A stretch of DNA of 64,000 nucleotides, taken from CBDFKK01 sp965248815 (GTDB taxonomy: Bacteria; Pseudomonadota; Alphaproteobacteria; SMXP01). Positions 1 to 8,511 of the stretch are shown piece after piece. The notes below the pieces were generated by a model. That model was given only the letters and a program-made list of their open reading frames with translations, had not been told where the DNA came from and ran no database searches. Position 1 is the first letter of the stretch. Each line of letters opens with the position of its first letter. The DNA is taken from contig CBDFKK010000008.1 in the NCBI GenBank assembly GCA_965248815.1, positions 2,852,001 through 2,916,000 on the forward strand, in the 5' to 3' direction. Made by a program: the position numbers and the translations under genes.

Positions 1-671
1 CCATCGAACGCTACGGACTGATTTTGGCTTTCAACGGCGAAGAGCCTCTATTTGAGTTTCCTGGTTTCTCGGTTCCGGACGATGAAATTTATACGCACGC
101 TTTCAAAATCCCTTCTGAGTTCGAAGTCGATCCCTGGGTGGTCAACTCGCAAACGGCCGACGTCAATCACACGCAATTCCTCCACGGCACCGAATTTGCG
201 CCAAAATTTAAAATGCCGATGATGGACTACGACGACCATTCGTGCGGTTTTGTAGTAGAAGAAGAATTCAATATGGATGCGTTTGGTACATGCACCGATA
301 TGCGGGCGCGCATTCATGCCACCAACATCATACACATTGAATCCGTCATTGGCGGCATGTGGACAGGCGCCGCCGCTCCCATGGTTCCGTTGAGACCGGG
401 GTTAAGCCAGGGCTACGGTATCAATGCCGTCCGCCGCGCCGACGTGAAGCCTCAAACCGAAGACGCCATGCAAAAAGTCTTGGACGGATTCCGCGCGATC
501 AACGAAAAAGTCTTAAGCGAAGATCAAAGCGTCTACTCAAATATGCGATTTGTGCAGGGCACCCTGTTGAAGGTGGACAAAGAATTGGCAAGGTATCTTG
601 ATTACGTTCGCGCGTTCCCGCGTGCAAACCCCGGAAAACAATTCATCAACGGAGAGGCCCCTCTTCAATAA
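1..671 (+). CDS. Rieske-type ring-hydroxylating oxygenase, C-terminal part (cut by window edge)
   Basis: The frame is open from base 3, so the start and the N-terminal Rieske [2Fe-2S] domain lie outside the window. What is visible is the catalytic (SRPBCC-fold) domain. Its mononuclear iron site is recognisable in 'ADVNHTQFLHG' at about 156-188, which has the D-x2-H-x4-H spacing of the two histidine ligands. The family uses O2 and electrons from a reductase to hydroxylate or demethylate aromatic and related substrates in the cytoplasm. No reductase or ferredoxin partner is visible. A second oxygenase of the same superfamily lies at 1239-2378 on the other strand; the two share only superfamily motifs, so they probably have different substrates. 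The substrate cannot be inferred. Confidence 0.85.
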   Translation, partial: IERYGLILAFNGEEPLFEFPGFSVPDDEIYTHAFKIPSEFEVDPWVVNSQTADVNHTQFLHGTEFAPKFKMPMMDYDDHSCGFVVEEEFNMDAFGTCTDMRARIHATNIIHIESVIGGMWTGAAAPMVPLRPGLSQGYGINAVRRADVKPQTEDAMQKVLDGFRAINEKVLSEDQSVYSNMRFVQGTLLKVDKELARYLDYVRAFPRANPGKQFINGEAPLQ

Positions 672-729
672 GAGTTCGGCAACTCGATGCTGTCTGGAGG
701 CGGCAATCGTAAGTGCTGGGAATACAAAT

Positions 730-1017
730 TTACCGCATCTCGCCCAACGCTTCGGCATAGGCGCGCAGCAATATTATTAGGACAGTGGTTTCTACCGTTT
801 TATGGGATTCCTCGGTCGCAATCTCGTCCGCGACGTCTTCTCGCTTGGCCAAGTTTTTGCAAAAATCTGAAATTGCGGCAATTTCAGAGTGCTGTCTCTC
901 GTCCTTATTTGGCAAGCTGTCCTCTTGGTTCAAGCACGCCTGCAAAGCTTCGGCCTGGGAAATCGGAAACAAAACGTATAGCGCCGCGAACAGGACAGCG
1001 GCCGGGGGGAAGCGCAC
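730..1017 (-). CDS. Small putative secreted protein, unknown family
   Basis: This 95-residue frame starts with GTG at 1017. Its first 24 residues look like a Sec signal peptide: a short Met-Arg start, a hydrophobic run 'AAVLFAALYVLF' and a likely cleavage after 'SQAEA'. The mature part is short, charged and contains two cysteines (in 'LQACLN' and 'SDFCKN'), compatible with one disulfide. I do not recognise the family. The upstream Shine-Dalgarno sequence is weak. The gene faces the Rieske oxygenase at 1-671 and has no obvious operon partner. It could be a chance frame, but the signal-peptide pattern makes a real small periplasmic protein somewhat more likely. Confidence 0.45.
   Translation of the reverse strand: MRFPPAAVLFAALYVLFPISQAEALQACLNQEDSLPNKDERQHSEIAAISDFCKNLAKREDVADEIATEESHKTVETTVLIILLRAYAEALGEMR
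867..887. repeat. Perfect 21-bp palindrome
   Basis: Ten bases (CTGAAATTGC) are followed by one G and then by their exact reverse complement. It lies inside the small secreted-protein frame, so it may be coincidental. It has the size and symmetry of a dimeric-regulator operator but is about 130 bp inside the gene. Confidence 0.5.
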
Positions 1018-1238
1018 GTCAGTGACTTTCAGATTGATTTGAGAGGCGATCTAGATTTGAACTCAGTTACCCACCGATAGTATTTGAACTCGTGTTATTT
1101 GTTGCGCCGTTTGGCCGGCTGGATTTCACAGCAAGAATATAGCCTACCTCCAAATGAATGGCACATGAACGGCGCCAAAATCCAAACGAAAGAGGCACGT
1201 ATCTCTTCTCTGACTTCGTTGATCAACGACTGTATATT

Positions 1239-2378
1239 TTATTCGGCAGCTTTCGCTTGGGGCTGGGCGGTGGGCAAAAGCGGAATGGGGTCGAGGGCCC
1301 AGCCCTTACTTTGGCGTCGAGCCGGGCTTGGAATGGCATAGGCCACTTTACCCTCATTGTGCTCGACTTCGTCGACGTCGATGCGCCAACCGCGGCCTTC
1401 CCATTCTTTGACAAATTCGCGATAACGCGCGATCGGCTTATCTGAGGGGACGAAGGTTTCCTTGGTATTTGTCCGCGGCGTAATCTTGGGGCGCACGCGA
1501 AGTAGAATTTCCCGATCCTCAAGAGCGACAAACTTGTTCCGCTCGTTAACCGGCTCGTCCATTTCTGGAGTGGGCATGAAGTCGCGCAAATTGAGTAAAA
1601 CGAGCCGCGTGCGACCGGCATCAATTGGTGTTTCCAACAAGTACTGATGAATTTTCATGGTTTCGGAGGGGTGGATATAGGTCCATAGACATGAGGGACC
1701 GTGGTGTCCGGTGCCTACAGTAATTACGGCCTCGCCGTCGCGGCCCGACTCCTTGCGCATGCGTTCTTCGGTTAGAGGCTGAGCCGGCATGCGGCTATAA
1801 AAGCCTGTACCCCAAGCCGTATCGAGTAGATCGATAGCGGGAACAATGTAGTGTTCGTCCGCCAGGTTTTCCGCAATGTGGGTGGTATGGACAAACTCAT
1901 TATGAGCCGAGTCAATACCGTTCTCGATTGAACGCTTGTAGTCAAAGTCCCATTCGAAGACTTGATAGGTGTCTCGCCACCCTTCTTGACCGAATTCCGG
2001 GAGTTCGATGATCGGCGGCCGCTCGGCATCCGGCAAGTCGCCAAGGAATGTGAAGACAAGGCCATAGCGCTCAACAGTCGGATAGGCATTGATTTTGGCG
2101 CGGCTTGGAATCTTGGCATCCGGCCCCATCGAAGGGATGTGCGTGCAGGCGCCCTCTCCGTTGAATTGCCAACCATGATAGGGGCATTCGACACAGTCGC
2201 CCTTAAATTTGCCATGAGACAAAGATCCGCCCCTGTGCACGCAGACGTCGCTGAGGCAATGAGCCGTGCCTTCCGAATCGCGAAATAAAACAAAATCCTG
2301 GCCTAACATCCGCCGCTGTAGCGGAGCTTCCGTCAGCTCGTCGCTTTTTGCGGCCCAGTACCAAAAATTAATAAACAT
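1239..2378 (-). CDS. Rieske [2Fe-2S] aromatic-ring oxygenase, alpha subunit
   Basis: A 379-residue protein of the vanillate O-demethylase / phenylpropionate-dioxygenase-like type. The Rieske cluster ligands are visible as C46-x-H48 and C65-x2-H68 ('CVHRGG' and 'CPYHGW'). The mononuclear iron site is 'NGIDSAHNEFVH', with N153, D156, H159 and H164. The length matches one-component-alpha oxygenases. I place the start at ATG 2378, which puts 'MFINFWYWAAKSDEL' at the N-terminus as in the family; the frame stays open another 28 codons upstream without a motif. It would act in the cytoplasm with a separate NAD(P)H reductase, not found nearby. It is transcribed away from the small gene at 2612. Confidence 0.9.
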   Translation of the reverse strand: MFINFWYWAAKSDELTEAPLQRRMLGQDFVLFRDSEGTAHCLSDVCVHRGGSLSHGKFKGDCVECPYHGWQFNGEGACTHIPSMGPDAKIPSRAKINAYPTVERYGLVFTFLGDLPDAERPPIIELPEFGQEGWRDTYQVFEWDFDYKRSIENGIDSAHNEFVHTTHIAENLADEHYIVPAIDLLDTAWGTGFYSRMPAQPLTEERMRKESGRDGEAVITVGTGHHGPSCLWTYIHPSETMKIHQYLLETPIDAGRTRLVLLNLRDFMPTPEMDEPVNERNKFVALEDREILLRVRPKITPRTNTKETFVPSDKPIARYREFVKEWEGRGWRIDVDEVEHNEGKVAYAIPSPARRQSKGWALDPIPLLPTAQPQAKAAE

Positions 2379-2597
2379 TATGAACTTTTCCAAGCAAGGT
2401 GCTGTTTTTAAACAGTAAAGATACCTCTCTCTAGCGTCCAGTCGCCCGGCGGCTGTGCCCAAACTGAGGCATCTATTTTAGTCTTTAAGTCATCGGAAAT
2501 CCAATGAGGCGAATTGGCATCGCCTTTGCCGTCACAAATGTGACGCCGGTCACAGCGCAATTTAAGCCTCTTTTCTACGGTCATCCGACTGGGAGAT

Positions 2598-2604
2598 GAG
2601 GAGG
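2598..2604 (+). promoter_or_regulatory. Shine-Dalgarno sequence of the 59-residue protein
   Basis: GAGGAGG lies 7 nt upstream of the GTG at 2612. It supports translation of a very short gene and favours the GTG over the ATG at 2624. Confidence 0.65.
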
Positions 2605-2611
2605 CACTTCG

Positions 2612-2791
2612 GTGGCAAGAAATATGACACAAGTCAAAGTCAATGCAGCAGCCCGCGAGACGGGCGAAGGCCCTGCTCAATCTCGAGCATATGGGCTCGA
2701 ATTCTGGGTCAGTCGTTCGACCAAAGGAAAATTATTGCGATTCTGGATCGTGATTTGTCTCGCCGTGTTTCTCGCGGTGGTACCGCACTAA
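2612..2791 (+). CDS. Small tail-anchored membrane protein (59 aa)
   Basis: The frame runs from GTG 2612 to TAA 2791. The first 40 residues are polar ('MTQVKVNAAARETGEGPAQS' begins at an internal ATG). The C-terminus is a single hydrophobic helix 'FWIVICLAVFLAVV' after a positive patch 'KGKLLR', ending in Pro-His. That layout, with the positive patch facing the cytoplasm and the helix at the extreme C-terminus, is that of a tail-anchored inner-membrane protein. The strong ribosome-binding site supports expression. It precedes the peptide-binding protein gene by 78 bp on the same strand, so the two may be co-transcribed. No family is recognised; a transporter-associated small subunit is only a guess. 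Confidence 0.6.
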   Translation: MARNMTQVKVNAAARETGEGPAQSRAYGLEFWVSRSTKGKLLRFWIVICLAVFLAVVPH

Positions 2792-2856
2792 GTGTCTGAT
2801 ACAATCATCAATCCTTCAATGCAGGGCAGACTAGGGTGCTGAATTTCCGAGTGCCC

Positions 2857-2863
2857 AGGAGGG
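2857..2863 (+). promoter_or_regulatory. Shine-Dalgarno sequence selecting a TTG start
   Basis: AGGAGGG ends 6 nt before the TTG at 2870. This fixes the start of the binding-protein gene, because the signal peptide begins right at that codon and no ATG is available upstream. Confidence 0.75.
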
Positions 2864-2869
2864 CATCAA

Positions 2870-4468
2870 TTGCAGACTAAAATACGGCGCTTTTTCTGGT
2901 TCTCAACTTTGTTAGCAATTTGCTTAGGTGTGGGCGTTTCGGCTGCGCATGCAGGTGACGAGCTTCATCGTGCGACCGCAGGCGAACCGGACACTTTGGA
3001 TCCTCATAAGACGTTCGGCGCAACGGGGCTGATTATTGAGTTTGACCTATTCGAAGGTCTAATGACGTATGACGCGGCGGGCAATCCCATATGGGGTTTG
3101 GCGCAGTCCATGGAACGCAGTGACGATGGGCTGAGATATAGCTATAGGCTGCGCGAAGGTCTTGTTTGGTCCGATGGCACGCCGTTAACGGCCGAAGATT
3201 TCGTTTATTCGTTTCGGCGTATGTTTGATCCAGAGACAGCGTCGATATACGCCTCTCTCTATCATGCGATAGCTAACGGCCGCGCTGTAAATTCTGGCGA
3301 TTTGCCACCAACTGAACTTGGAGTGACGGCGCCTGATCTGGCAACAGTGGTATTTACCCTTGATTCAGCGGTTGCCTATTTTCCAAGGCTGGTAGGCTTG
3401 CTAGGCGCATTGCCCGTACCACGCCACGTGGTTGAAGAATATGGCGCAGCGTGGACGCGGCCCGGAATCATGGTTTCGAACGGGGCCTTTACTCTAGACA
3501 AACGTTCACCGAACGAATTTATCCGCTTGAAGAAGAATGAACTTTATCGCGACGCCGACACGGTACTGGTCGACCAATTGACCTACTACCCGACCGAAAA
3601 CCAAACCACCGCCTTCCAGCGCTTTCGTGCTGGTGAATTTCATATGATGTCAGGTTACCCGCCGAATAAGATCGATTGGATACGCGAAAATATTCCGCAA
3701 GCACTTCATATCTCTCCACGTATGGCGACATCTTTCATTTATTTCAATACGGAGGAGACGCCCTTTAACGACGCCCGCGTCCGCCGCGCCCTATCTTTAG
3801 CGATCGACCGTACCGTCATTACCGAGCAACTATTGCGAAACGGCTCGCAACCAGCGCACAGCGCCGTTTCTCCGGAGGTATCAAATTATACGAGTCAGAC
3901 CGACCCATGGCTCGCAAAACCGATCGAACAGCGCCAAGCAGAAGCCCAGCGCCTTTTGAAGGAGGCCGGCTATACAAGGGAGACACCGTTATCCGCAACA
4001 CTTGTCTACTACACTCAGGAGGAGCAACAGCGAATTACCGTTGCACTGCAAAGCATGTGGCGTCAAATCGGTGTCGCCGCCGAAATAAGCAATCTTGAAT
4101 TCCGCGCCTTTTCTCAGAGGCGCCGGACCGGTAATTTTCAAATGTTGTTGTCATCGACCCGTCCCGGATTTGATGATCCGATCGCATTCCTGACCCAATA
4201 CGAGTCTGGCAATATCAAGCGCGGAAATAATCCCTCACGCTATACGAATGGGGCGTACGATCAGTTGATTGAGGAGTCGACGCGAACTTTGGAACCGGAC
4301 CGCCGACGTGCATTGCTCGAAGAAGCCGAGCGCACCATGCTTGCTGACCATCCAGTCTCTCCGGTCATTTTTTTTGCTGATCACAGGCTCATTGATCCGC
4401 GCGTACAAGGCTGGATCGACAACCCTCTGGGCCGGCATTTGTCGCGCTATCTATCCTTATCGCCTTGA
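2870..4468 (+). CDS. Peptide ABC transporter substrate-binding protein (SBP family 5, OppA-like)
   Basis: A 532-residue periplasmic binding protein. The signal peptide covers residues 1-28, with cleavage expected after 'SAAHA'. The mature N-terminus 'ATAGEPDTLDPHKT' and the segment 'REGLVWSDGTPLTAEDFVYSFRR' region are hallmarks of the DppA/OppA family, and the length is that of OppA. The family captures oligopeptides (some members bind nickel, sugars or opines) and delivers them to an ABC permease. No permease or ATPase gene follows, so this is an orphan component here. It starts at TTG. Its stop codon abuts that of the convergent GNAT gene, leaving no space for a separate terminator. Confidence 0.92.
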   Translation: MQTKIRRFFWFSTLLAICLGVGVSAAHAGDELHRATAGEPDTLDPHKTFGATGLIIEFDLFEGLMTYDAAGNPIWGLAQSMERSDDGLRYSYRLREGLVWSDGTPLTAEDFVYSFRRMFDPETASIYASLYHAIANGRAVNSGDLPPTELGVTAPDLATVVFTLDSAVAYFPRLVGLLGALPVPRHVVEEYGAAWTRPGIMVSNGAFTLDKRSPNEFIRLKKNELYRDADTVLVDQLTYYPTENQTTAFQRFRAGEFHMMSGYPPNKIDWIRENIPQALHISPRMATSFIYFNTEETPFNDARVRRALSLAIDRTVITEQLLRNGSQPAHSAVSPEVSNYTSQTDPWLAKPIEQRQAEAQRLLKEAGYTRETPLSATLVYYTQEEQQRITVALQSMWRQIGVAAEISNLEFRAFSQRRRTGNFQMLLSSTRPGFDDPIAFLTQYESGNIKRGNNPSRYTNGAYDQLIEESTRTLEPDRRRALLEEAERTMLADHPVSPVIFFADHRLIDPRVQGWIDNPLGRHLSRYLSLSP

Positions 4469-4930
4469 CTAACGCGCCGCCAAAGGCTTTGCCATGAGCA
4501 AACACGATGTCTCCGGACCCCATAGCGGCAACTCTTCCACGTGAACAAAGCCCATTGCGGAATAAAATGCTCGAGTCGGCACAAATTTCGGATTTGAATC
4601 GGAGGGGCCGACCGTCTTCAGCGACAACATGCGCGCGCCGCCGGCAGCGGCAAGAAGCTCTGCTTTTTCCACCAATTGTCGGCCGATCCCTTGTCGATGG
4701 CGGTCAGGACTTACACCCAAGGCCCTGATTTCAATAGTTTCAGGCGTTTGCTGTTTGAGAGTCATAATGCCTGCGATCTTGCCGTCAACGCGTGCGCCGA
4801 TCATCTGAATTTGATCGGCTTCCTCGACGACACGATCAATCACCATCGGAATGAACCAATCCGAAAGCGCTTCTAGTATCTCACGGCAAATTTTCTTCTG
4901 ATTGCTACTGACCTCAGCGAGTTCAATCAT
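4469..4930 (-). CDS. GNAT-family N-acetyltransferase
   Basis: A 153-residue protein when started at ATG 4930 ('MIELAEVSSNQ'); ten more codons are open upstream. The acetyl-CoA-binding motif A is clear: 'IRALGVSPDRHRQGIGRQL', with the R/Q-x-x-G-x-G/A core 'RQGIG', followed by a 'RAFYSAMGF' motif B near the C-terminus. GNAT enzymes transfer acetyl groups from acetyl-CoA to amines in small molecules or proteins; the acceptor cannot be predicted. The gene overlaps nothing and converges on the OppA-like gene with adjacent stop codons. Confidence 0.85.
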   Translation of the reverse strand: MIELAEVSSNQKKICREILEALSDWFIPMVIDRVVEEADQIQMIGARVDGKIAGIMTLKQQTPETIEIRALGVSPDRHRQGIGRQLVEKAELLAAAGGARMLSLKTVGPSDSNPKFVPTRAFYSAMGFVHVEELPLWGPETSCLLMAKPLAAR

Positions 4931-5092
4931 GATTGCACCTAATATGGGATTACATTTCAATTAGTATACGCCGTCCGCAAGAATGGATCCTATCCGCACG
5001 GTCGGCTGTCTTCATAGAAGACGCCCCACCTTGTACATTGGATTTCCTACAACAATGCGAGCCCAAATTAGGGCTACAATTGGGAGATTTTC

Positions 5093-5566
5093 ATGCCTTC
5101 TCGTCGTGAGCTCATTCAGTTGGCGCCCGAGGAATTGCACAAGTTCTTAAGAAGAGAAAATACTCTGATTATTGTTTCCAACGGCAAAGACGGCTTTCCT
5201 CACCCAATGCCGATGCATTTTAGCGTAGATGAAGAAGATAATCTTTGGGTGATCACCTATAAGAAAAGCCAAAAGGTGAAGAATTTCGAACGAGACGCGC
5301 GCGCAAGCCTTCTTGTAGAAGCCGGTGAAGCTTACACCGAATTGCAGGGGGTCGTGATTTACGCCAACGCAACCATCGTAGACGACTTAGACGAAGTAAG
5401 GACTACGATGCTCCGGGTCGGACGAAAGAGAGTGGAAAATAAAGTTGAGCATGAACCGGTGTTGCAAAGCGCAGTCGAAGCCACGGCCGCCAAACGCGTC
5501 GCCATCAAATTTACTCCCATTCGTTACATCAGCTGGGATCACGCAAAGTTGGGCGGAGAATACTAG
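5093..5566 (+). CDS. Pyridoxamine 5'-phosphate oxidase-like flavin/F420-type protein
   Basis: A 157-residue single-domain protein with the split-barrel pattern of the PNPOx-like superfamily: 'LIIVSNGKDGFPHPMPMHF' early, then 'LWVITYKKSQKVKNFERDARASLLV', typical of the segment that contacts the FMN or F420 phosphate. Members reduce small cytoplasmic substrates or act as flavin reductases or haem-utilisation proteins; the specific substrate is not visible. A GGGAGA sequence lies a few bases upstream of the ATG. It stands alone, divergent from the GNAT gene across a 160-bp interval that should hold both promoters. Confidence 0.8.
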   Translation: MPSRRELIQLAPEELHKFLRRENTLIIVSNGKDGFPHPMPMHFSVDEEDNLWVITYKKSQKVKNFERDARASLLVEAGEAYTELQGVVIYANATIVDDLDEVRTTMLRVGRKRVENKVEHEPVLQSAVEATAAKRVAIKFTPIRYISWDHAKLGGEY

Positions 5567-5631
5567 GGCCGAGCAACGACTTTCCGTTTGTAGAAGATAT
5601 CTATCAATGGCGCTGGGAAGTAGTTTGGAAC

Positions 5632-5707
5632 TGGTGCCCAGGGGCGGAATCGAACCACCGACACATGGATTTTCAGTCCACTGCTCTACCAACTGAGCTA
5701 CCTGGGC
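5632..5707 (-). tRNA. tRNA-Phe (GAA)
   Basis: The minus strand folds into a complete cloverleaf of 76 nt including an encoded CCA. The acceptor arm is GCCCAGG/CCTGGGC, the T-arm is GGTGG-TTCGATT-CCGCC, and the anticodon loop CTGAAAA carries GAA. It lies 120 bp downstream of rng on the same strand, as is usual in alphaproteobacteria, although the small zinc protein YacG that often sits between them is absent. Confidence 0.95.
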
Positions 5708-5827
5708 ACTATTCAGGATAAATCCCTGAACGCTATACCCCAGACCAAGGCAAGTCGGCTTCATCCGGGGCGTGGGCGTTATAGGTCAAATGCCGGAGTC
5801 TGTCTAGAAGCGGCTTTCTGCCCCGCC

Positions 5828-7324
5828 TTACCCAGAGGCATGAATCTCGTAGCGGTCGCGCGGCCAGTCGTTTCGGCGATTGAAAGAGATTTCCACTCCC
5901 AAAGCAAACCGGAGACGGGAAAAATGCTCGGCACCTTGGTTTTCTAACCACTGGGCCAGATCATCCGCAAGACGCGTTCGAAGCGCTTGACCGGGGTTAC
6001 GATTTGCTTCCCGTTCGATTTCACGAAAAAGACGGCTGGCCACCGCCTTGAAGTTTAATTGAGGCCGTGACAAACCAGCAGTTTCCGTTACCTGGTCACG
6101 AAGAGACCGCCGCACCCGCTTGCGCGTAAATTCGAGGGTTCCAAACTCCGAGATTTCTCCAATTTGGCAAGAAGTTGATTCATCGCCCAAAGCATCAGAA
6201 AGAACCGCTGTCACTTGAAGACGATGGCGTGGGTCATCCATGTGGATATGGTCAACGACCACGAGGCCGGCGATGCCACGCAACCGGACTTGCCGTGCCA
6301 CTTCCCGAGCGGCTTCTAAATTAGTACGCAACGCCGTCTGCGCCTGCCCGCTCTGATGGTCGAGACTACCGGAATTTACGTCAATCGCCGTCAGAGCTTC
6401 CGTCGGCTCAATCGTGATCCAACCTCCAGAAGGTAATTCAACGCGAGGTGAGAGCAGCTCTTCAATCTGTTCTTCAATACCCCATGCGTCAAAAAGAAGT
6501 TGGCGCGAACCGTGGCGTTCGAGACGCCCGCGCAGATCGGGCGCTAACCGTTCTGTATAAGTGCAAGCACTTGCGAAGGCGCCATCGTCATCGATCACAA
6601 TCGTTTCGGAGTCTTGGCTTACATTATCGCGCAATGCACGCGCAACTGGATCGATCGGGACATCTAATCTTATTGGAGGCCTTAAATTCGGCACTTCATC
6701 CTGGAATGCAAGCCAATTTTCGGCGAGATTTTCAGCATCATGCATCAGCTCATCCATAGATGCCACTGCCCCAGCGGTACGCATGATCAATCCACATTCC
6801 AGCCCAATTTCGCTCCTTAGCCGCTCGCGAATGTATTCACATTCAGAGAGCTTTTTTTCCCGCTCAGCGTCGTTTGCGATACGGCGAGACACTGCAACCG
6901 ACCTTTGAAATGGAGCAAGAACAAGAAATCTACCCGGCAAGGTAATGTTAGTGCTTAACCGTGGACCTTTGGTTCCTCTGGCTTCTTTTGTCACCTGCAC
7001 GAGAAGCGCTTGTCCTTCTTGTACACATCGTTTAATCGGCAGCGGAACATCTGTTTGCAACGGCAGGCTATCTTGATGCGGTTGAGCGTCTCGAGCCGAC
7101 AAGAAGCCGATGTGCTCTTGAGCAATTTTGACAAATGCGGCCTGTATACCGTCTACAATGCGGGTAATACGGCCCAAGTAAATACCTCCAACTGAAACCG
7201 AATCGATTGCTTCACGCGAGGGCTCAATTGTTAACTCTTGGAGAACGGAGTCCGCAATTGTCGCAATACGTGTCTCAATTATGCCGACATTGATAAGAAC
7301 AGTTCGTTTAAGTTCTTGACGCAC
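5828..7324 (-). CDS. rng: Ribonuclease E/G family endoribonuclease
   Basis: A 498-residue RNase G-type enzyme, which cleaves single-stranded AU-rich RNA in rRNA maturation and mRNA decay. An S1 RNA-binding segment is present near residues 40-120 ('GGIYLGRITRIVDGIQAAFV'). The catalytic magnesium site is seen in 'LTAIDVNSGS' and 'VVVDHIHMDD', which match the two conserved aspartates of RNase E, and 'EFTRKRVRRSL' follows as in the family. There is no long C-terminal degradosome scaffold, so G-type is the better call. The GTG start lies 2 nt after the maf stop, with its ribosome-binding site inside maf, so the two are translationally coupled. Confidence 0.93.
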   Translation of the reverse strand: MRQELKRTVLINVGIIETRIATIADSVLQELTIEPSREAIDSVSVGGIYLGRITRIVDGIQAAFVKIAQEHIGFLSARDAQPHQDSLPLQTDVPLPIKRCVQEGQALLVQVTKEARGTKGPRLSTNITLPGRFLVLAPFQRSVAVSRRIANDAEREKKLSECEYIRERLRSEIGLECGLIMRTAGAVASMDELMHDAENLAENWLAFQDEVPNLRPPIRLDVPIDPVARALRDNVSQDSETIVIDDDGAFASACTYTERLAPDLRGRLERHGSRQLLFDAWGIEEQIEELLSPRVELPSGGWITIEPTEALTAIDVNSGSLDHQSGQAQTALRTNLEAAREVARQVRLRGIAGLVVVDHIHMDDPRHRLQVTAVLSDALGDESTSCQIGEISEFGTLEFTRKRVRRSLRDQVTETAGLSRPQLNFKAVASRLFREIEREANRNPGQALRTRLADDLAQWLENQGAEHFSRLRFALGVEISFNRRNDWPRDRYEIHASG

Positions 7325-7326
7325 AG

Positions 7327-7950
7327 TTACGCCTTTCGGTCATCAACTGAATCTGTCGTATAACCCATGCCGCTAAGCAATTGTGCTGTCTCATAGAGCG
7401 GTAGTCCCACGACATTTGAGTAAGACCCATTCAAGGCCATGATGAAAGCAGCGGCGGCGCCTTGTGCTGCGTACCCACCGGCTTTGCCTTGCCATTCCCC
7501 CGATGCCAAATACTGATTTTTTTCCTGATCCGAAAGCCGTTTGAATTTTACGCGAGTTTTCACCAAGCGCTCTTGTATCAGCTCTTTTTCTGCAGCAACT
7601 GCGATCGCTGTAAAGACCTGGTGCGCCCGGCCCGACAACATATCAAGACAGCGCCGCGCATCATCCTCAATGATTGCTTTGGGCAGAATTCGCCGTCCAC
7701 AAGCGACAACCGTATCGGCTCCAAGAACTAACTTTTGTTGCAAATCGCCATCGTGACGTGCCGCAATGCTGCGCGTCTTCTCTCGAGCCATTCGCTGTGC
7801 ATAGGCTCGTGGCAGTTCGCCCTGAAGCGTCGCCTCGTTGAAGTCTGGATGTTCGACTGATCCGGGCTCAATGCCAATCTGGCGCAGAAGTTCCAGACGA
7901 CGGGGACTACTGCTTGCGAGAATGAGTTGGACCTGCACGATTCGGATCAA
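7327..7950 (-). CDS. maf: Maf-type nucleoside triphosphate pyrophosphatase
   Basis: A 207-residue Maf/HAM1-superfamily protein. The signature 'LILASSSPRRLELL' opens the sequence, and 'VLGADTVV' carries the conserved acidic metal site. Maf proteins hydrolyse non-canonical or modified nucleotides such as dTTP/UTP or 7-methyl-GTP in the cytoplasm and are linked to division arrest. The start is TTG at 7950 and overlaps the UPF0262 stop by 4 nt (TTGA), so translation is coupled. In related genomes infA often lies just before maf; it is missing here. Confidence 0.92.
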   Translation of the reverse strand: MIRIVQVQLILASSSPRRLELLRQIGIEPGSVEHPDFNEATLQGELPRAYAQRMAREKTRSIAARHDGDLQQKLVLGADTVVACGRRILPKAIIEDDARRCLDMLSGRAHQVFTAIAVAAEKELIQERLVKTRVKFKRLSDQEKNQYLASGEWQGKAGGYAAQGAAAAFIMALNGSYSNVVGLPLYETAQLLSGMGYTTDSVDDRKA

Positions 7951-8447
7951 CCCTTGATGTGCAAAACGCAGAGGAGCGTGAAAAGCCGCCGTGATGTATC
8001 GAAGTCAAGATCGATCTTGCCATCTAGCCGTTCGCGCAGAATTTCTGAGCCTTCATTGTGAAGACCGCGGCGGCCCATATCTATAGCTTCAATGTGAGAC
8101 GGCGACGCCGTCTTGATAGCTTCGAAATAGCTTTCGCACATTAAGAAGTAGTCCTTCACGATGCGCCGGAACGGCGACAACGACAAGAGGACTTGCCCAA
8201 GGGCCCCACCGTGTTCGTCGCTGATACCAAACACAAGACGACTGTCCAATATGCTCAAATGCAAGCAATATGGGCCCTGGGCAACGTCAGCAGGCGCAAA
8301 ATAATTCCCCTCTAACAAGTCGAATATAGCAACTTTTCGCTCATGCTCGATGTCGGCATTGGTATGAACAAGAGTGTGTTCATCAAGAGTGATGTCGCAA
8401 AGTCGACTACGGTCATTCTTCGCGGAATTGCTTTCAGATTTAGTCAT
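7947..8447 (-). CDS. UPF0262 family protein
   Basis: A protein of 166 residues from ATG 8447, or 169 from GTG 8456. The stretch 'DIEHERKVAIFDLLEGNYFA' and 'GPYCLHLSILDSRLVFGI' identify the alphaproteobacterial UPF0262 family. The family has no established function; its constant position between hisD and maf suggests a housekeeping role. No membrane segment or signal peptide is seen. It is 55 bp downstream of hisD and overlaps maf, so it is a middle gene of this operon. Confidence 0.88.
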   Translation of the reverse strand: MTKSESNSAKNDRSRLCDITLDEHTLVHTNADIEHERKVAIFDLLEGNYFAPADVAQGPYCLHLSILDSRLVFGISDEHGGALGQVLLSLSPFRRIVKDYFLMCESYFEAIKTASPSHIEAIDMGRRGLHNEGSEILRERLDGKIDLDFDTSRRLFTLLCVLHIKG

Positions 8448-8511
8448 CGAAAACACTTGCCAGGGAGCGTTTCATGGCTTTTGCGCCAATAGTCAGCCAT
8501 ATCCTCGTGAA

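Noticed and set aside
867..887. Palindrome as an operator
   Set aside because: It lies well inside a reading frame and no second copy or nearby regulator gene was seen.
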